Source: Cokeromyces recurvatus (taxonomy: Eukaryota > Mucoromycota > Mucoromycetes > Mucorales > Mucoraceae). From it: a DNA stretch of 64,000 bases. Positions within the stretch are counted from its first letter, which is position 1. Each line of letters starts with the position of its first letter. Position numbers and translations under genes: made by a program. The notes under the pieces are model-generated. The model worked only from the letters and a program-made list of their open reading frames with translations, did no database searches and was not told where the DNA came from. The DNA lies in assembly GCF_025118155.1 (NCBI RefSeq), contig NW_026251388.1, positions 1,364,001 to 1,428,000 of the forward strand, written 5' to 3'. Positions 61,689-64,000 of the stretch are shown piece after piece.

Positions 61689-63528
61689 CTATAACATTGA
61701 AATGCAATATTCTATATGTTGAGATTTTGGATGGTCTTTGCCAAAGACTACTCTACGCACTGCTAATGCTTTAGAAAAGGCATCTTTAGCTTCGTTGCGC
61801 CATTTCTTTTCTAAAACGGAACTACGACCTTTTAATTCATTCATTACTTTCATTGACAATTCACCTAAATTCTGCCAGAAATCAGATATTTCAGAAGTAT
61901 TTGCAGGCAGTGAACCCTGCTCACTATATTGTTCCATCATATATAGTATAGTTTTGTTTGTCTCAATAGCTCCCTTTAAGTCACCATTGTATCTTTGACA
62001 ATTCATTAATGGAATGAGTGAATTAAATTTATAAGAGTTTAACATATGAAGATTGCCAGCTTTTTTTGAATCTGTTTTAACAAGTTGACTTAGCTTTTCA
62101 CCCCCTTTTCTATAATTACGCTCTTGACGAATAGCTGCCATAGCCAGCATATATTCCTTATTCGCTTTTTCTATTGGCTTACACACAATATCCTTCTTTA
62201 CTTTATGGTTGCATAAAGAACATTGAAAGTTGGTAGTTGTATCCATATATAAATTACGTCTTCCCTTTGATAAATGTTCGATAGGAGTAGGAGGAATCAT
62301 ATAGACATCTTTTTCACATTCCATACAATTAACGCCTTGAAGAAAACGATCCACAGATCTCTCCATAGGACTACTACAGCGTTTGCATTTACACCAGAAA
62401 TGCTTGGATGTTAATAAGTCCTGTCTTCGTTCATCACGATCTGAATATAAATCAATGTAACTCACGACTAATTCTTCATCCTTTTTAACTGGACGAAGGG
62501 TACGAAAGGCAAGTTGACCGTTACGTACGCCAATAAATGTTGTATTTGGATTACAACTATGATTAAAGAAAAGCGCTCCAAGGGGGAAAAGACCTAATGC
62601 TACATCTGTGTTACGAGAATAATTATCACCTAAGCCGTGAGCATTGGAATTTATTCTACAAAAAAAAATGTTAATATTTTGTAATGCATATTTCTAAAAA
62701 TAAAAATAAAAGAGATGACTTACCTGCAAGCAAGTGTTACCATATCTTCGACCGAGAAATGTAATTTTTCTGGCATCTCAAATAACAATCTTTCAGCTAT
62801 ACATTTGTATGTATGTATGTATGTATATATATATTAAAAACAAAACAAAAAAAAATGAATAAAAAAGTCCTCTTTATAAATTTAGTCATAATTAACTTAC
62901 AGGCTTGAGTAAGAACTTGAATAAATGACGCTTCAGCACTTTCCTTATGACTTATTAAATCTTCAACACACCAATAAGGTGTAGACCTCTTTAATGAATC
63001 CCGTTCCTCTTCTTTTTCGTCAAGATATTTACGAGCCATTAATAAAACCATCAAACGAAGCAAATCAGGATCCACATCTGTTGCACGACCAATAGTATTA
63101 ATTTGATTAAAAACTTGACACACTAATAAATGCATTTCATTGTCTTTTTCTAAACATTCATTTGAACAATAAAAGACGTTTTTGCATTCAGAGCACATCA
63201 TCTTTTCAGACAAGTCAGATAAACATACATGGCAATGTTGATCAAGATAATCAGATCGAACAACAAAGGCCACAGCTTGTTCTTGGCATACTGTTGTACC
63301 TTCTTCAAGATCCTTTACAGCTACAGCATGACGTCCCTTAGCCTTTGTATTATTCAATTTTATGGGAAATGAAGATAAAGCTTGTTCATAAAAAGGTGAA
63401 ATAGGCGATAAGGATGCGACATTAGATCGCTTCTTATTCTTCTTCTTCAATTTTTGGTTTTGATTTTCCAAATTACAATTTTCTTCCAGATCAATGGGGA
63501 CTGTTTCTTTTGCTTCTAAATGGACCAT
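61689..63528 (-). CDS. SET-MYND (SMYD family) protein methyltransferase
   Basis: Three exons, 555 residues: 63528-62901, 62796-62724, 62655-61689. SMYD proteins transfer methyl groups from S-adenosylmethionine to lysines of histones or other proteins. The SET domain is split by a MYND zinc finger, as usual: N-SET KAKGRHAVAVKDLEEGTTV (about 62-80), MYND CHVCLSDLSEKMMCSECKN then VFYCSNECLEKDNEMH (about 99-133), and C-SET GLFPLGALFFNHSCNPNTTF, whose NHSC is the cofactor-binding motif (about 260), followed by VRNGQLAFRTLRPVKKDEEL and VVSYIDLY. The post-SET cysteines CKCKRC are present. The C-terminal half is helical and TPR-like (AFSKALAVRRVVFGKDHPKS), also usual. The N-terminal 50 residues are Lys/Asn-rich (KKKNKKRS), maybe a nuclear signal. 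Substrate unknown. Confidence 0.93.
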
Positions 63529-63672
63529 TATACAATACTTCCAAAAAAAAAAGAAAGGAAAAGGATATTGAAGAGGATTAGAGGAGACTTTATGGTTTTT
63601 TTTTTTTTTTTATATATGAAACAAACTTGAATGTGACTTTTTTAACATCTGTCTTCCTGTCTCTCTCTCTCT

Positions 63673-63710
<38 letters not shown>

Positions 63711-64000
63711 GGTTATTAGAAAACTTTCACAGGAATTAGTAGAAAAGTTACAAAGACTTGCGGATGATTGGCTAAAAAAAGACAGAATCTGTGGTTTACA
63801 TTGATTTGTATTACCAAATTTGAACAATTGGTTACCTCTTTTATTTGTATTACACTGGTTAAACATATTCTATAAGTTATATCACGTAGTAGGAAACTTT
63901 CTAGCTTTCTTGTTTTTCTGTATTACAATCTGTTTAAAAAAAAAAAGCTCTTTCCTCTTACTGCTAATTTTATCCTCGGCTTTTCGCTCTTTGACTTGTA
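63529..64000. other. Upstream region of the SET-MYND gene
   Basis: Contains a (CT)n then T run at 63659-63709. A short plus-strand stretch at about 63710-63805 reads VIRKLSQELVEKLQRLADDW then LKKDRICGL, coding-like but without a start or partner exon in view. Confidence 0.45.

Overview
The window is nuclear DNA of a filamentous fungus, most likely an early-diverging one (Mucoromycota). It is very AT-rich. Introns are short, mostly 45-120 nt, with GT(A/T) donors and T-rich TAG/CAG acceptors. The gene set is fungal: a WOPR-box regulator, Mgm1 and Bcs1 family proteins, Dph6 fused to RidA-like domains, a Vid30/Gid1-type RanBPM, Sac1, Fig4, 14-3-3 and a PAK kinase. The sequence alone does not fix the species. 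I see no rRNA, no convincing tRNA, no CRISPR array and no bacterial operon structure.

Layout. 1-437: 5' part of a minus-strand CRAL-TRIO (RhoGAP-type) gene running off the left edge. 1640-2150: broken Ty3/gypsy integrase-chromodomain remnant. 4012-6362: lactate permease (LctP family). 7517-10156: CRIB-containing PAK kinase. 10540-11479: unrecognised gene. 11878-13083: membrane-anchored cysteine-synthase-like protein. 13498-15359: BCS1. 15411-16115: deoxyribose-phosphate aldolase (minus). 17615-18453: adenylate kinase (minus). 19195-21969: DPH6. 22.6-23.85 kb: transposon relics including a tyrosine recombinase. 24179-27106: coiled-coil protein. 27219-27704: small, probably mitochondrial protein. 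27863-28711: ribosomal protein uL1. 29065-32065: Mgm1/OPA1-family protein whose GTPase motifs are gone. 34006-35844: WOPR-box regulator. 36039-38249: GH36 alpha-galactosidase interrupted by one in-frame stop (minus). 38344-40866: SAC1 (minus). 42554-46070: FIG4 (minus). 46333-47591: 14-3-3 (minus). 48411-49109: ribosomal protein uS9 (minus). 51052-52020: leucine-rich-repeat-like protein. 52438-55033: Gid1/Vid30-type RanBPM (minus). 55-61.5 kb: gene-poor tract of decayed repeats, with one short ORF carrying a single in-frame TGA. 61689-63528: SET-MYND protein (minus).

The genes are mainly independent housekeeping and signalling loci. Two themes recur: mitochondria (BCS1, the Mgm1-like protein, probably the cysteine-synthase-like protein and the small 27.2 kb protein) and phosphoinositide turnover (SAC1 and FIG4 in tandem). 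The most unusual items are the Mgm1-family protein without G1, G3 and G4 motifs, the GH36 gene with a Trp-to-amber change, a bacterial-type lactate permease with a large charged insert, and an 18-nt micro-exon in the left-edge gene. Exon boundaries were placed by hand from splice signals and reading frame; there is no transcript evidence.
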